In this document: positions 35,202 through 41,354 of the stretch, piece after piece
How the letters are laid out: every line of letters starts with the position of its first letter
Position numbering within the stretch: the first letter of the stretch is position 1
Assembly (NCBI RefSeq): GCF_030865425.1
Contig: NZ_JAVFCB010000002.1
Span: 434,001 to 498,000, forward strand
DNA length: 64,000 nt
Reading direction: 5' to 3'
Source of the DNA: Microbacterium capsulatum
Lineage (GTDB): Bacteria > Actinomycetota > Actinomycetes > Actinomycetales > Microbacteriaceae
The notes under the pieces: model-generated
What the model was told of the DNA's origin: nothing
What the model saw: the letters and a program-made list of their open reading frames with translations, nothing else
Databases searched by the model: none
Translations under genes and position numbers: made by a program

Positions 35202-36124
35202 TTGTCGCACCGGCAGACGGGGACGGACCGACGGCCGCCGCAGTGCGCGCAGCGTCCGCCGTCGAGGACGTCACCGACGCGCGAAACGGCGTCGTAGGTG
35301 TCGTACGAGGCGAAGACGCGGGAGCGGGGTCCCCACCACCACTGGACCACGGACGGGCGCAGGGGGCGGACGGCGCCCTTGTCCTGGGATGCCTTCGCGG
35401 CGGTCCACTCGTCGAAGTCGACGGCGGCGAACGAGCGAGCCTTGAAGAGCCGCTTGGGGAGCCAGGCCGGGGGAGCGTCGCCGCGCAGCAGTTTGCGATC
35501 GGGGAGCCACCCGCGGCAGTCGGTCACGAGTTGGGTGCAGGATCGGATGATGCTGTCGGCGCGGGACCAGGACGGCGCGGACCACGACATCGGTGTGTCG
35601 GCGCGGCGAAGCTGGTTCAGCTTGTTCTGCACGACCACGGGCATGCCCATCGACTCGCGGGATCCGGCGATGCCGGTCACCTCGTCGAAAAGGATGTCGC
35701 AGTGCTCCGCCTCAAGGACCTGCGTCCACTCGGTGAGCCGGTCGCACAACGGGTGAGGGAGCCCGGTCCGCTCGTCGTACAGCTGCACCGTGGACAGGAC
35801 CCGCCGCCAGCCCTCGGTTTCCCCGCGCTGAGTGTGCAGGTGAGCCGGGTTCGAGCACCGCCAGTACTGCCCGTCCAGGACCGGGAGCACGTCCATCACC
35901 ATCAGCGCGGTCTTGCCGGATCCGTTCGGGCCGATGTACGCGCGGATCGAGGATTGCCGTCGCCGGTGGACCTTCTTCTTCGCCTTCGCCTTGAGTGGGC
36001 GCGGCGGCGGGCCGGGGGGCGCCGGGACCTGCGGCCCCCCGGCGCCCCCCGGCCCGCCGTCCCCGCCCGCTCCGTCGAGATCGATGCCGAGCTCTGCGAG
36101 CGCGGTCGCCTGGAATTCGACCAT
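35198..36124 (-). CDS. Zot-like morphogenesis ATPase (gene I equivalent)
   Basis: 308 aa. Gly/Pro-rich N-terminal 45 residues, a basic patch (KAKAKKKVHRRR), then Walker A YIGPNGSGKT (Gly65-Thr72), Walker B CDILFDEVTG, and VVQNKLNQLRRADTPM in the sensor region, as in the Zot/pI family that powers filament extrusion. The C-terminus has CAHCGG...VCRC, a possible zinc knuckle. Unlike pI/Zot of Gram-negative phages there is no transmembrane segment. A good GGAGGTAA site precedes the ATG. Confidence 0.85.
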   Translation of the reverse strand: MVEFQATALAELGIDLDGAGGDGGPGGAGGPQVPAPPGPPPRPLKAKAKKKVHRRRQSSIRAYIGPNGSGKTALMVMDVLPVLDGQYWRCSNPAHLHTQRGETEGWRRVLSTVQLYDERTGLPHPLCDRLTEWTQVLEAEHCDILFDEVTGIAGSRESMGMPVVVQNKLNQLRRADTPMSWSAPSWSRADSIIRSCTQLVTDCRGWLPDRKLLRGDAPPAWLPKRLFKARSFAAVDFDEWTAAKASQDKGAVRPLRPSVVQWWWGPRSRVFASYDTYDAVSRVGDVLDGGRCAHCGGRRSVPVCRCDK

Positions 36125-36399
36125 TAGCCGTTACCTCCGAACAGGGGGACATGCGAGAACAGGGCGCGGAACACCTTCACGACGAACGCGCCGATGTAGA
36201 AGAGCATCACGATGGGGAACACGATCGCGAGGGTGTCCCACGGCATCCACGCGCCGATAGACGCGGCACCGGCCAGGATCGGGCCGAACGCGTTTTGCGC
36301 GGTCACGATCAGCCCGTGCGCGCTATCGGTGTTCGGGAGAAGACCGATAAACCAGGTCGCCAGGTTCTGTGCGAGGCTCATGAACCATTCGGTGATCAC
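36124..36399 (-). CDS. Two-helix membrane protein, minor coat pVI-like
   Basis: 91 aa with a first helix (LAQNLATWFIGLL), a short loop and a long second helix (TLAIVFPIVMLFYIGAFVVKVF), ending in a short polar tail. It lies between adhesin and ATPase genes, the place of gene VI in Ff phages, whose product caps the filament with pIII. Overlaps both neighbours (ATGA and TAATG), implying tightly coupled synthesis. Confidence 0.7.
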   Translation of the reverse strand: MITEWFMSLAQNLATWFIGLLPNTDSAHGLIVTAQNAFGPILAGAASIGAWMPWDTLAIVFPIVMLFYIGAFVVKVFRALFSHVPLFGGNG

Positions 36400-38489
36400 T
36401 TGAACCTCACCCCCGCCGGGCTCTGATCGTGGTCACCCAAGCCGAGGCCGAGGCCGACGAACCCGAACACGCCCGCCCCGTACCGGATCACCGCGAGGAA
36501 CCCGCCCAGGGCGATCACACCGGTCAGGATGCCGCGGACGACGGCGGCGACACCGGCCCACGGCTCGGAGCACGCCTCGAAGAGCCGCCCGTGGAAGGAC
36601 ACCCCGAACGCGTCGAACCCGAACGGGAGCCCCGAGCACCCGGACGAGGTGCTGAAGATCGCGCCCATCGATCCGACCGACGCGAGCAGTTGCCCCATGC
36701 TCGACGCCTCCCAGGCGCGGCTGATGTTGCCCTTGACGTTCTCGACCTGCGAGGCCCGCGGCACGAACGCCCATTCCAGGGCGCACTTGATCGGCACGAA
36801 CACCCAGTCCACCGGATTCCAGGAGATCGCGCCCGCCCAGCAATTCCGGTTCGCTTCCGGGTTCCCCGGTTGGGTGCCCGGTTCCAGCGTCATCTGCGGG
36901 GAGGTCGTCGCCGTCGGCGCCGATGCCGGGTTCGAGGCGCCCGGCTGCGGGTATGCCGTGCCGGTCGCGATCGCGTTCGGTTCGAACAGCCGCGAGTAGT
37001 AATAGCACTCGGACAGGTCGAGCACCTGCCCCCCATAGGTGCATTGGTAGAGGGTGCTCTTGTTCGGGTCCGAGTACCAGCCCGCGCACGACAGCGGGTT
37101 GACCAGGCACGACCCCACGCCCTGCTTGATCAGGTCGAGTTTCAGCAGCGTGCCGTTGCCCGGCTGATAGGTGCGCTGCCAGTCGCGGATGACCTGCGGA
37201 ACCTCGGAGGTGACTTGTGTGCGGGTCGGGTTCGATCCGGGGATGTATCCGGGCTCGTCGGCCGGGACGACCTCCACGATCCGTTTCGTCTCGATCTCGG
37301 ACGGCGGCAGGGTCGGCGCGCACGGCTGCGGGACCAGAGCGTCCGTCTCCAGGAACGTGGAGGTGCGGCAGGAGAACGTGTGGCCCGACTCGGCGAAGAC
37401 CGTCGTCATCAGCTGCACCGGCTTGACGCCGGGCGAGTAGGTCGGCGCGCCGAGGTCGGGGGAGTTGTACGGCATGGGGTTAAGCGTCGTCCACGACCCC
37501 GAGGAGTTCGGGCGGACGTGGTAGACGTACGCGTTCCAGTCGAGCCGGGCGCGCCACTGGTACTTCGTGCCCGACGGCATCGTGAACCCGGCCACACTGT
37601 CGGAGGAGGCGAGCTTGTCGAGGATGACGCAGTTGACGCACCCGGGCCGCGCGGACTTGTAATCGACCTTCACGCTGGCCCGGTCCACGTCCAGCGGCAC
37701 GGACACGCTGATGTAGTTACCATCCGTGGTCGTGCCGTACGGCCCCGACGTGGACACGAGCCGCATCTCGAGCAGGATCGAACCGGTCCCGGTGGCGAGG
37801 GTGCCCGATACCGGGATCACCCACCCCTCTTTCCGGGCGACGTTCAACGGCGGCGTGGTCCCGCTCGCCGGAACCGTCGTGTCCGACCACTGCGGCACGC
37901 CGAACGTGATCCCCGCGAACGTCAGCGGAAACTGCGCGATCCCGGCCGGAATGGTCACGTTCTGCGGCTGATAGCTCGGGTTCTTCGCCTGCTTCCAGCT
38001 CGCCCGGATCGCGTTGCAGTCCACCCCGGATCCGCCGATCGGTGCGAGCGACGACAGCCAATCGTGCACGCCCGTGAAGAACTCATCGAACGGACCACCG
38101 ACCCGGGCGCAGTTGTCCCAGTCCGACTGGGAGATGTACGACGGTTTCGGGGAGTCGTGACTGTAGTCCACAACCTGCTCGGTGCCCTGCCCGGCGCCGT
38201 ACTGCACCAGCAGCGACAGGCCACCGAAGAGCCCGTTCGCCGCTCCGGTCGCGATCCGCGTCGGCGCGACGTTATAACTCCCCGGCGCGAGAACCCCGCT
38301 GCGCGTGTTCGAGACTTCCTTCGTGATCTGCTCCGGGCTCAGCCCCGACCCGTTCAGCACCGACGCCGGGAGCGTCTGCGCATAATCACCCGGATCCGTG
38401 CCGATCGTCGCGTGCGCCCCGCTCGGAATTGCCACCGCGGCCGCGGTCACGAACGCGACCACCGCGAGAGCACTACCCAACCTGCGCAT
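36396..38489 (-). CDS. Large secreted adsorption-type protein (pIII-like), 697 aa
   Basis: Signal peptide (LGSALAVVAFVTAAAVAIPSGAHA), a long extracytoplasmic region with many paired cysteines (NCARVGG, CVNCVIL, SCRTS, NCWAGAIS), a Thr/Pro-rich linker near 520-550, and a hydrophobic C-terminal anchor (AVVRGILTGVIALGGFLAVI, then GVFGFVGLGLGLG). This is the plan of pIII: exported receptor-binding part plus anchor joining the virion tip. The position after the major coat gene supports it. A GGAGGG site precedes the ATG. The host receptor is unknown. Confidence 0.8.
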   Translation of the reverse strand: MRRLGSALAVVAFVTAAAVAIPSGAHATIGTDPGDYAQTLPASVLNGSGLSPEQITKEVSNTRSGVLAPGSYNVAPTRIATGAANGLFGGLSLLVQYGAGQGTEQVVDYSHDSPKPSYISQSDWDNCARVGGPFDEFFTGVHDWLSSLAPIGGSGVDCNAIRASWKQAKNPSYQPQNVTIPAGIAQFPLTFAGITFGVPQWSDTTVPASGTTPPLNVARKEGWVIPVSGTLATGTGSILLEMRLVSTSGPYGTTTDGNYISVSVPLDVDRASVKVDYKSARPGCVNCVILDKLASSDSVAGFTMPSGTKYQWRARLDWNAYVYHVRPNSSGSWTTLNPMPYNSPDLGAPTYSPGVKPVQLMTTVFAESGHTFSCRTSTFLETDALVPQPCAPTLPPSEIETKRIVEVVPADEPGYIPGSNPTRTQVTSEVPQVIRDWQRTYQPGNGTLLKLDLIKQGVGSCLVNPLSCAGWYSDPNKSTLYQCTYGGQVLDLSECYYYSRLFEPNAIATGTAYPQPGASNPASAPTATTSPQMTLEPGTQPGNPEANRNCWAGAISWNPVDWVFVPIKCALEWAFVPRASQVENVKGNISRAWEASSMGQLLASVGSMGAIFSTSSGCSGLPFGFDAFGVSFHGRLFEACSEPWAGVAAVVRGILTGVIALGGFLAVIRYGAGVFGFVGLGLGLGDHDQSPAGVRFK

Positions 38490-38523
38490 GCTGACCCTCC
38501 AGGGACGAGCCCGTTAAGTGCGA

Positions 38524-38558
38524 CCATGCCCGCCCCAAGGTGCGTAGGGCGGGCATGG
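38524..38558. terminator. Hairpin after the major coat gene
   Basis: Perfect 11-bp arms ccatgcccgcc (38524-38534) and ggcgggcatgg (38548-38558), 13-nt loop, nine bases beyond the coat stop. In Ff phages a strong terminator follows gene VIII and keeps later genes low; the same place and role fit here. Confidence 0.75.
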
Positions 38559-38566
38559 CGGGGGCC

Positions 38567-38728
38567 TCAGGAAACGAGGCGCTTCGCCCAGCGGAAGACG
38601 AAAGGCACGCCGAACGCGATCAGGCCGATCGCGAGCAGCGCGGGGGCGTTCGTGGTCAGGTAGCCACCGAAGTCCGCGAACGCGGTGGCGACCAGCCCGC
38701 CCGGGTCGGTTGCAACGAGGGGGACCAT
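38567..38728 (-). CDS. Major coat protein (gene VIII-like), 53 aa, leaderless
   Basis: Sequence order: acidic N-terminal arm (VATDPGGLVATAFADFGG), one hydrophobic helix (PALLAIGLIAFGVPFVF) and basic end RWAKRLVS, which in Ff virions would line the DNA. Length equals mature Ff/Pf coat proteins. No cleavable signal peptide is evident, as in Pf3 coat. It has the strongest ribosome site of the prophage (full match to anti-SD, 38732-38742) and is followed by a terminator, both fitting very high expression. Confidence 0.85.
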   Translation of the reverse strand: MVPLVATDPGGLVATAFADFGGYLTTNAPALLAIGLIAFGVPFVFRWAKRLVS

Positions 38729-38731
38729 TTT

Positions 38732-38742
38732 TCACCTCCTTT
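38732..38742 (-). promoter_or_regulatory. Exceptionally strong ribosome binding site for the coat gene
   Basis: Reads aaaggaggtga on the minus strand, complementary over 11 bases to the 3' end of 16S rRNA, with a 3-base space to the ATG after the full match (6 from ggagg). No other gene in the prophage has such a match. Confidence 0.85.
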
Positions 38743-38760
38743 CGGTCGTCGGCCCGCCGG

Positions 38761-38832
38761 TCAGCGGACGAGTCGGATAGCCACGCCGACGGCGAGGCCA
38801 AGCAGGAAGAAGCTCAAGATTTCCGCGATCAC
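38761..38832 (-). CDS. 23-aa membrane peptide
   Basis: VIAEILSFFLLGLAVGVAIR then LVR: a single helix with basic end. GTG overlaps the stop of the 33-aa gene (GTGA, 38829-38832). Sits just before the major coat gene. May be a minor end-cap coat protein; it is short enough to be by chance, but the overlap and composition favour a gene. Confidence 0.5.
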   Translation of the reverse strand: MIAEILSFFLLGLAVGVAIRLVR

Positions 38833-38930
38833 CGCAGGAGCCGTTTCGCCCACGTCCACACCCACACGAACGCGTAGGCCAGGGCGACGGAGCCGACCAG
38901 CGGGGCGGCGAGGAGATCGAACGTCGGCAT
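38829..38930 (-). CDS. 33-aa membrane peptide, pVII/pIX-like
   Basis: MPTFDLLAAPLVGSVALAYA followed by FVWVWTWAKRLLR: one helix and a basic tail ending WAKRLLR, very like the coat protein ending WAKRLVS. Ff pVII and pIX are 33 and 32 residues and lie in the same place. Probably a virion end protein derived from or co-packing with the major coat. Confidence 0.65.
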   Translation of the reverse strand: MPTFDLLAAPLVGSVALAYAFVWVWTWAKRLLR

Positions 38931-38931
38931 C

Positions 38932-39054
38932 TCATGCCTTCGCCGCGATCAGCACGCCCACCGCGAACGCCACGATGCACAGCCCCGACCAGATCGCGTC
39001 GAACCGGTCGCCGGTCAACCCGACGACCTCCGGGGGAACGTCCGCCCACCGCAT
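38932..39054 (-). CDS. 40-aa membrane peptide
   Basis: Polar start MRWADVPPEVVGLTGDRFDA then helix IWSGLCIVAFAVGVLIAAKA. Overlaps the upstream stop by one base (TGATG) and is one base from the next ATG. Likely a minor structural or assembly peptide in the gene VII/IX position. Confidence 0.6.
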   Translation of the reverse strand: MRWADVPPEVVGLTGDRFDAIWSGLCIVAFAVGVLIAAKA

Positions 39055-39146
39055 CAGTACCGCCCATCGACGACCACCGCCGCGCCGACCACCACGAGCG
39101 CGAAAGCGCTCACGATGCCGACGAACCAGACGATCACATCGAACAC
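39054..39146 (-). CDS. 30-aa membrane peptide
   Basis: VFDVIVWFVGIVSAFALVVV plus GAAVVVDGRY: almost entirely one helix. GTG start chosen because the longer frame would overlap the preceding gene. First of four tiny membrane genes between the ssDNA-binding protein and the major coat. Confidence 0.55.
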   Translation of the reverse strand: MFDVIVWFVGIVSAFALVVVGAAVVVDGRY

Positions 39147-39157
39147 GAGTCCGGCCC

Positions 39158-39490
39158 CTACTTCGTGGCCGGCTGCATCAGCGCGTGGAAGGCCTCCAGC
39201 TCGTCGCCGGTCACGTAGCCGACCACGGTCAGGCTGGAGCCCCACTCGCGCGACTCCCCGAGCTCGACCATGAGGCCGATGACCTCACCCACACCCGGGA
39301 CGGGCGGCGCGTCCGGCCGGTTCGGGAATCGCACGTCCGCGACCGAGAAGCCCTCCTGGAGCAGCTTCACGTCGCGGCGACCGACGTTGCCGGTCTTCTT
39401 GCCCTCGCGGTCGTACTCCGGCTGGTTCTCGATCCCGAGAACGGTCCCCCGGATCAGCATCGACGGGCGGACGGGCTTGCTCACTGCCAT
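39158..39490 (-). CDS. ssDNA-binding-like protein (gene V equivalent)
   Basis: 110 aa, soluble, beta-rich pattern (MLIRGTVLGIENQPEYD, RRDVKLLQEGFSVADVRFP, GVGEVIGLMVELGESREWG, LTVVGYVTG) consistent with an OB-type fold. It follows Rep as gene V follows gene II. In inoviruses this protein coats new single strands and is stripped at extrusion. Assignment rests on position and fold-like pattern rather than a signature motif. AGGAG lies upstream of the ATG. Confidence 0.65.
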   Translation of the reverse strand: MAVSKPVRPSMLIRGTVLGIENQPEYDREGKKTGNVGRRDVKLLQEGFSVADVRFPNRPDAPPVPGVGEVIGLMVELGESREWGSSLTVVGYVTGDELEAFHALMQPATK

Positions 39491-39582
39491 GATCTCAACT
39501 CCTAAAATTGGTGCCCCGGTCCATCGCCGGAAGCTCTACTAGGAGTTTAGAAACCGCAGATCAGACTACTTAAATGGCAAAT
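39491..39582. other. Intergenic region between Rep and gene V-like gene
   Basis: 92 bp, AT-richer than its surroundings, with a small inverted repeat aactcct (39499-39505) and aggagtt (39542-39548). It contains the ribosome site of the gene V-like gene. It may hold a secondary promoter or part of the origin; no gene is seen. Confidence 0.4.
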
Positions 39583-40482
39583 TCAGGCCGCCGCGGGTTC
39601 ACCCGCGTCACGCGCTTTCAGCACCCGGCGCAGCAGATCCGCGCCGAGCTTGTCCCAGTCCGGCCCGCGGCGATCCCCGAGATTCGCGGCCAACGTGGAC
39701 AGGTGCTCGCCGTACTGCTTGACCATCCACGAGAGCGCCCGCTCGAGATCCGACTCGCGGCGTTCCCGAATGTGCACCCGCTCGACGTTGGCCTCGGTCA
39801 GCCGGCGCAGCAGATCCCTCGACCAGTCGGCGTACCCGTACGCGTCCTCGGGTGTGCCCTTCGCGGCCACCCAGCGGGAATCCTTCTCCGGCCTCACCTG
39901 CACTTCGACGCGACACAGGTTCCGGTCATGCACCTCCGGCAACCCCTGCTTACGCGCGATCTCGTTCAGCTGCTTGCCCTTCTCGTACAGGCGCGCGCGC
40001 ACCGCCGACTTTTCCGAGCCGACATAGAACGTGCGACCCGTGTGCTCCGGATCCTCCGCATCCCGCATCCAGTCGCCAGCCTGCGAGATCTTCAGCCGAC
40101 GCCGCGTCACACGCTCCGGGTCAAGGTCCGGATCCGACACCGCGCACATGATCTCGAGCAGCTTGTCCCAGGTGCCGACGCCCTCGCAGATGTCCTCCGC
40201 GGCATCGACACGCGTCGCGTAGTGATCTTCCGGCCACAGACCGCGGATCATCGGCACCACCTCATCGCAGTCGTCGGACGAGACGATCAGGTGAGGATCC
40301 CCGTTCGCCCCGCCGAAAAGGATCGTGCAGAGCGTGGAGTCATCACGACGGATCAGCGCGCCGAACTCGTACCCGTTCCGGGGCCGGCCATTCTCGACCG
40401 TCGCGCGAAGCGCGGACGCGACCTGATGCAGCACGGCGTACGAGTCGTCCCGGATCGTGGCCGAGTACCAGTCGAAGCGCAC
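39583..40482 (-). CDS. rep: Rolling-circle replication initiator (Rep_trans type, gene II equivalent)
   Basis: 299 aa. Starts VRFDWYSATIRDDSYAVLHQ and shows the family pattern: GPHLIVSSDD-like beta segment, YATRVDAAEDI, FYVGSEKSAVRARLYEKGKQ, and NLCRVEVQVRPEKDSRW, as in PF02486 initiators of small rolling-circle plasmids and inoviruses. It would nick the double-stranded form at the origin and drive single-strand synthesis. GTG start with GGAAGGGGG upstream. The candidate origin lies just upstream at 40525-40559. Confidence 0.85.
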   Translation of the reverse strand: MRFDWYSATIRDDSYAVLHQVASALRATVENGRPRNGYEFGALIRRDDSTLCTILFGGANGDPHLIVSSDDCDEVVPMIRGLWPEDHYATRVDAAEDICEGVGTWDKLLEIMCAVSDPDLDPERVTRRRLKISQAGDWMRDAEDPEHTGRTFYVGSEKSAVRARLYEKGKQLNEIARKQGLPEVHDRNLCRVEVQVRPEKDSRWVAAKGTPEDAYGYADWSRDLLRRLTEANVERVHIRERRESDLERALSWMVKQYGEHLSTLAANLGDRRGPDWDKLGADLLRRVLKARDAGEPAAA

Positions 40483-40524
40483 TTGCGGCCCCCTTCCCTC
40501 TCCCCAGCGGGGAGGCTATGGATT

Positions 40525-40559
40525 GGGGGTCTAGACCCCCGTGTTACAGAACGGGGGTC
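40525..40559. other. Candidate rolling-circle origin: alternative hairpins
   Basis: A perfect 16-bp palindrome gggggtctagaccccc (40525-40540) shares its right half with a second hairpin, gacccccgt (40534-40542) pairing with acgggggtc (40551-40559) around gttacaga. The two folds are mutually exclusive. The site is about 45 bp before rep, the usual place of a double-strand origin with the nick in a loop. Confidence 0.55.
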
Positions 40560-40785
40560 AACCAGCCTGAGCCGACCCCAGGGCGCCCGTCAGGAGCCCT
40601 CGAGCGCACCCCTGACGGTGCGCCAGCAGATCACCGACACCGACCAGCGGGCTCCCGCAGCCGAGGCACCACACACGCCCGTCAGCACGCCGGAAACCGT
40701 CGCGTACGCCCCTCTCCCAGCCGCACTCGAGACACATCACCGAACCGGCGTACTCGACCCGCGTCCCGTGCTCGCAGGCGCTCAC
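40558..40785 (-). CDS. 75-aa zinc-finger-like protein
   Basis: VSACEHGTRVEYAGSVMCLE, then CGWERG and WCLGCGSPL...HRQGC: several Cys/His pairs forming likely two zinc sites. The GTG at 40783-40785 overlaps the preceding stop (GTGA) and is preferred to a GTG 12 bp upstream. Precedes the origin and Rep. May regulate replication; not recognised. Confidence 0.6.
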   Translation of the reverse strand: MSACEHGTRVEYAGSVMCLECGWERGVRDGFRRADGRVWCLGCGSPLVGVGDLLAHRQGCARGLLTGALGSAQAG

Positions 40786-40871
40786 AGCGACCGCCACATC
40801 AGATACGCGACACCCGCCAGAAACAGCAGCGGCAGCGCCAGAACCCCGACGATCGCAGCAGCCAGGCTCAC
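40782..40871 (-). CDS. 29-aa membrane peptide in the early operon
   Basis: VSLAAAIVGVLALPLLFLAG followed by VAYLMWRSL, a single helix. Both ends overlap neighbours by GTGA (40782-40785 and 40868-40871). Early position suggests a role other than virion structure, for example superinfection interference; unproven. Confidence 0.5.
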   Translation of the reverse strand: MSLAAAIVGVLALPLLFLAGVAYLMWRSL

Positions 40872-41053
40872 AGCACCAACCGCCGCATCACGTCATCCCG
40901 ACCAGCCCAGCCCTCCGGACGAACCGCCGCAATCCGCACATACGCAACCACGCACAGGACACCGTGCCGCTCCGCAGCCGCCAACGCGTCGCGCGCTGAC
41001 TCCCAAGAGATCTCCCACCCGCACCGGCACGATGAGACGAACCGCGGGCTCAC
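40868..41053 (-). CDS. 61-aa protein with CRCGW motif
   Basis: VSPRFVSSCRCGWEISWESA then ARDALAAAERHG and a helical end. The CxCGW...H pattern is typical of small zinc-binding proteins in actinophage genomes. GTG at 41051-41053 overlaps the preceding stop. Function unknown. Confidence 0.55.
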   Translation of the reverse strand: MSPRFVSSCRCGWEISWESARDALAAAERHGVLCVVAYVRIAAVRPEGWAGRDDVMRRLVL

Positions 41054-41265
41054 AGCGGCAGCCGATCGCCCGGGCATCGCCACGCGATGACCGCCGCCTC
41101 CGTGAACAGACGCGCACCGAGCGGGCCTGGAAGCTGAGCCGCGACCTCAAGCCTGCCTTGCCGGGCGGCGAGGTTCACGCACTCACGTGTCACCCCGAGT
41201 CGTCGCGCAACTTCGCGCGATGTCAGGAGTTCCCCAAAGTCCTGCACTTGCACAAGTCCGACCAT
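41050..41265 (-). CDS. Excisionase/Cro-like helix-turn-helix protein
   Basis: 71 aa. HTH_17-type sequence ELLTSREVARRLGVTRECVNLAARQGRL followed by a wing (ARLFTEAAVIAW). First gene of the leftward operon and divergent from the repressor, the position of cro or xis in compact phages. It could counter the repressor and aid excision. Confidence 0.75.
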   Translation of the reverse strand: MVGLVQVQDFGELLTSREVARRLGVTRECVNLAARQGRLEVAAQLPGPLGARLFTEAAVIAWRCPGDRLPL

Positions 41266-41308
41266 GGTCAGACTCTAGGGCTATACCTTGCAATTGCACA
41301 ACTCCGAC
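41248..41308. promoter_or_regulatory. Repressor operator region, direct repeats
   Basis: ttgcacaagtccgac (41248-41262) and ttgcacaactccgac (41294-41308) match at 14 of 15 positions, 46 bp apart, flanking the start of the leftward operon. Each overlaps local dyads (acttg/caagt; tgcaattgca at 41289-41298). Probable binding sites of the adjacent HTH repressor controlling both promoters. Confidence 0.6.
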
Positions 41309-41354
41309 ACACATCGGATATCGACAACCGTCAGAACGGGTGCACACTTAACCC

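Noticed and set aside
36429..38663. 744-aa plus-strand frame opposite the adhesin gene
   Set aside because: Arg/Pro/His-rich shadow; the minus-strand gene has a signal peptide, cysteine pairs, ribosome site and overlaps with neighbours.
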